From Marinimicrobium sp. C6131 (GTDB taxonomy: Bacteria; Pseudomonadota; Gammaproteobacteria; Pseudomonadales; Cellvibrionaceae), in assembly GCF_026153455.1 (NCBI RefSeq), contig NZ_CP110629.1, forward strand, positions 2,108,001 through 2,172,000: a stretch of 64,000 bases of DNA, in the 5' to 3' direction. Each line of letters opens with the position of its first letter. The stretch's first letter is position 1. Positions 63,861 to 64,000 of this stretch are shown here, one piece after another. The translations under genes were made by a program, and so were the position numbers. Below the pieces are notes generated by a model, which was not told the DNA's origin, made no database searches, and saw nothing but the letters and a program-made list of their open reading frames with translations.

Positions 63861-64000
63861 TCAGCCCCGCAACACCTCGGCGATGGCCCGGCTGACAGAC
63901 TCCACCTTGTCCAGATTCAACCCGGCAACGTTGATGCGGCTGTTGTCGGTCATGTAAATGCTGTATCGCTCCTTTAGTTGACCTACCTGGGCCTCGGTCA
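63861..64000 (-). CDS. Aromatic/aspartate aminotransferase, C-terminal end only
   Basis: The last 45 residues of a class I aminotransferase (TyrB/AspC-like): LKERYSIYMTDNSRINVAGL with the substrate-carboxylate Arg, then a terminal helix ending EVLRG and TGA. The gene continues beyond the right edge on the minus strand. Aromatic versus aspartate specificity cannot be decided from this piece. Confidence 0.85.
   Translation of the reverse strand, partial: TEAQVGQLKERYSIYMTDNSRINVAGLNLDKVESVSRAIAEVLRG

Noticed and set aside
1..64000. CRISPR arrays, phage genes, insertion-sequence transposases and toxin-antitoxin pairs
   Set aside because: Looked for regular spaced repeats and typical proteins on both strands; none seen. 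The group II intron is the only autonomous mobile element supported.

Overview
The window looks like chromosome of a GC-rich, polysaccharide-degrading marine gammaproteobacterium of the Cellvibrionaceae type (Marinimicrobium, Gilvimarinus or Saccharophagus-like; genus is inference). The clues are the conserved block coq7-osmC-crp-trpCDGE-rpe, Ser-rich linkers in secreted enzymes, many TonB-dependent receptors, and multimodular lipoprotein glycoside hydrolases.

Region 1 (1-36680) is a large fructan (levan/inulin/sucrose) utilisation locus. It holds four GH32 enzymes, a four-module lipoprotein that resembles a surface glycan-binding protein, a Bacteroidetes-style SusC/SusD pair, two further TonB-dependent receptors, two flavin-dependent tryptophan-halogenase-like proteins, a TPR/2OG-oxygenase-like protein, a GH97 (SusB-type) alpha-glucosidase, a ROK fructokinase, an MFS sugar importer and a ROK-family repressor. 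In the model, surface GH32 enzymes and binding modules cut and hold fructan, SusCD and the other receptors import oligomers, periplasmic GH32/GH97 finish hydrolysis, the MFS protein imports fructose and the kinase phosphorylates it. A recurrent AT-rich motif lies upstream of four of the transcription units and may be the ROK operator. A housekeeping island (ychF, tRNA-Met, hpf; 8015-9801) sits in the middle of the locus.

Region 2 (36869-39184) has small unrelated genes: a lipoprotein, a TauE/SafE-type permease, a short charged protein and a glutathione S-transferase.

Region 3 (39280-54283) is a sugar-acid/pectin region. A LacI-family regulator precedes an operon for an IlvD/Edd-type sugar-acid dehydratase, a DapA-family dehydratase/aldolase, a tripartite TctCBA importer and an alpha-ketoglutaric semialdehyde dehydrogenase, which together make a Weimberg-type route to 2-oxoglutarate. 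A facing operon encodes a Tat-exported Gfo/Idh/MocA oxidoreductase, a GH105 unsaturated uronyl hydrolase and a GH28 polygalacturonase. Both operons carry the same palindrome (TGATTGCGCAATCA) upstream, so they probably form one LacI regulon. A group IIC intron with a complete-looking reverse transcriptase sits directly behind the GH28 terminator.

Region 4 (54460-64000) is core metabolism: a solute-binding-like protein, coq7, osmC, crp, trpC, trpD, trpG, trpE, rpe, a DUF3530 protein and the end of an aromatic aminotransferase gene. Two copies of an approximately 125-nt structured repeat with covarying stems (43181-43310 and 55982-56105) are dispersed in regions 3 and 4; the second is framed by a perfect 34-nt inverted repeat.
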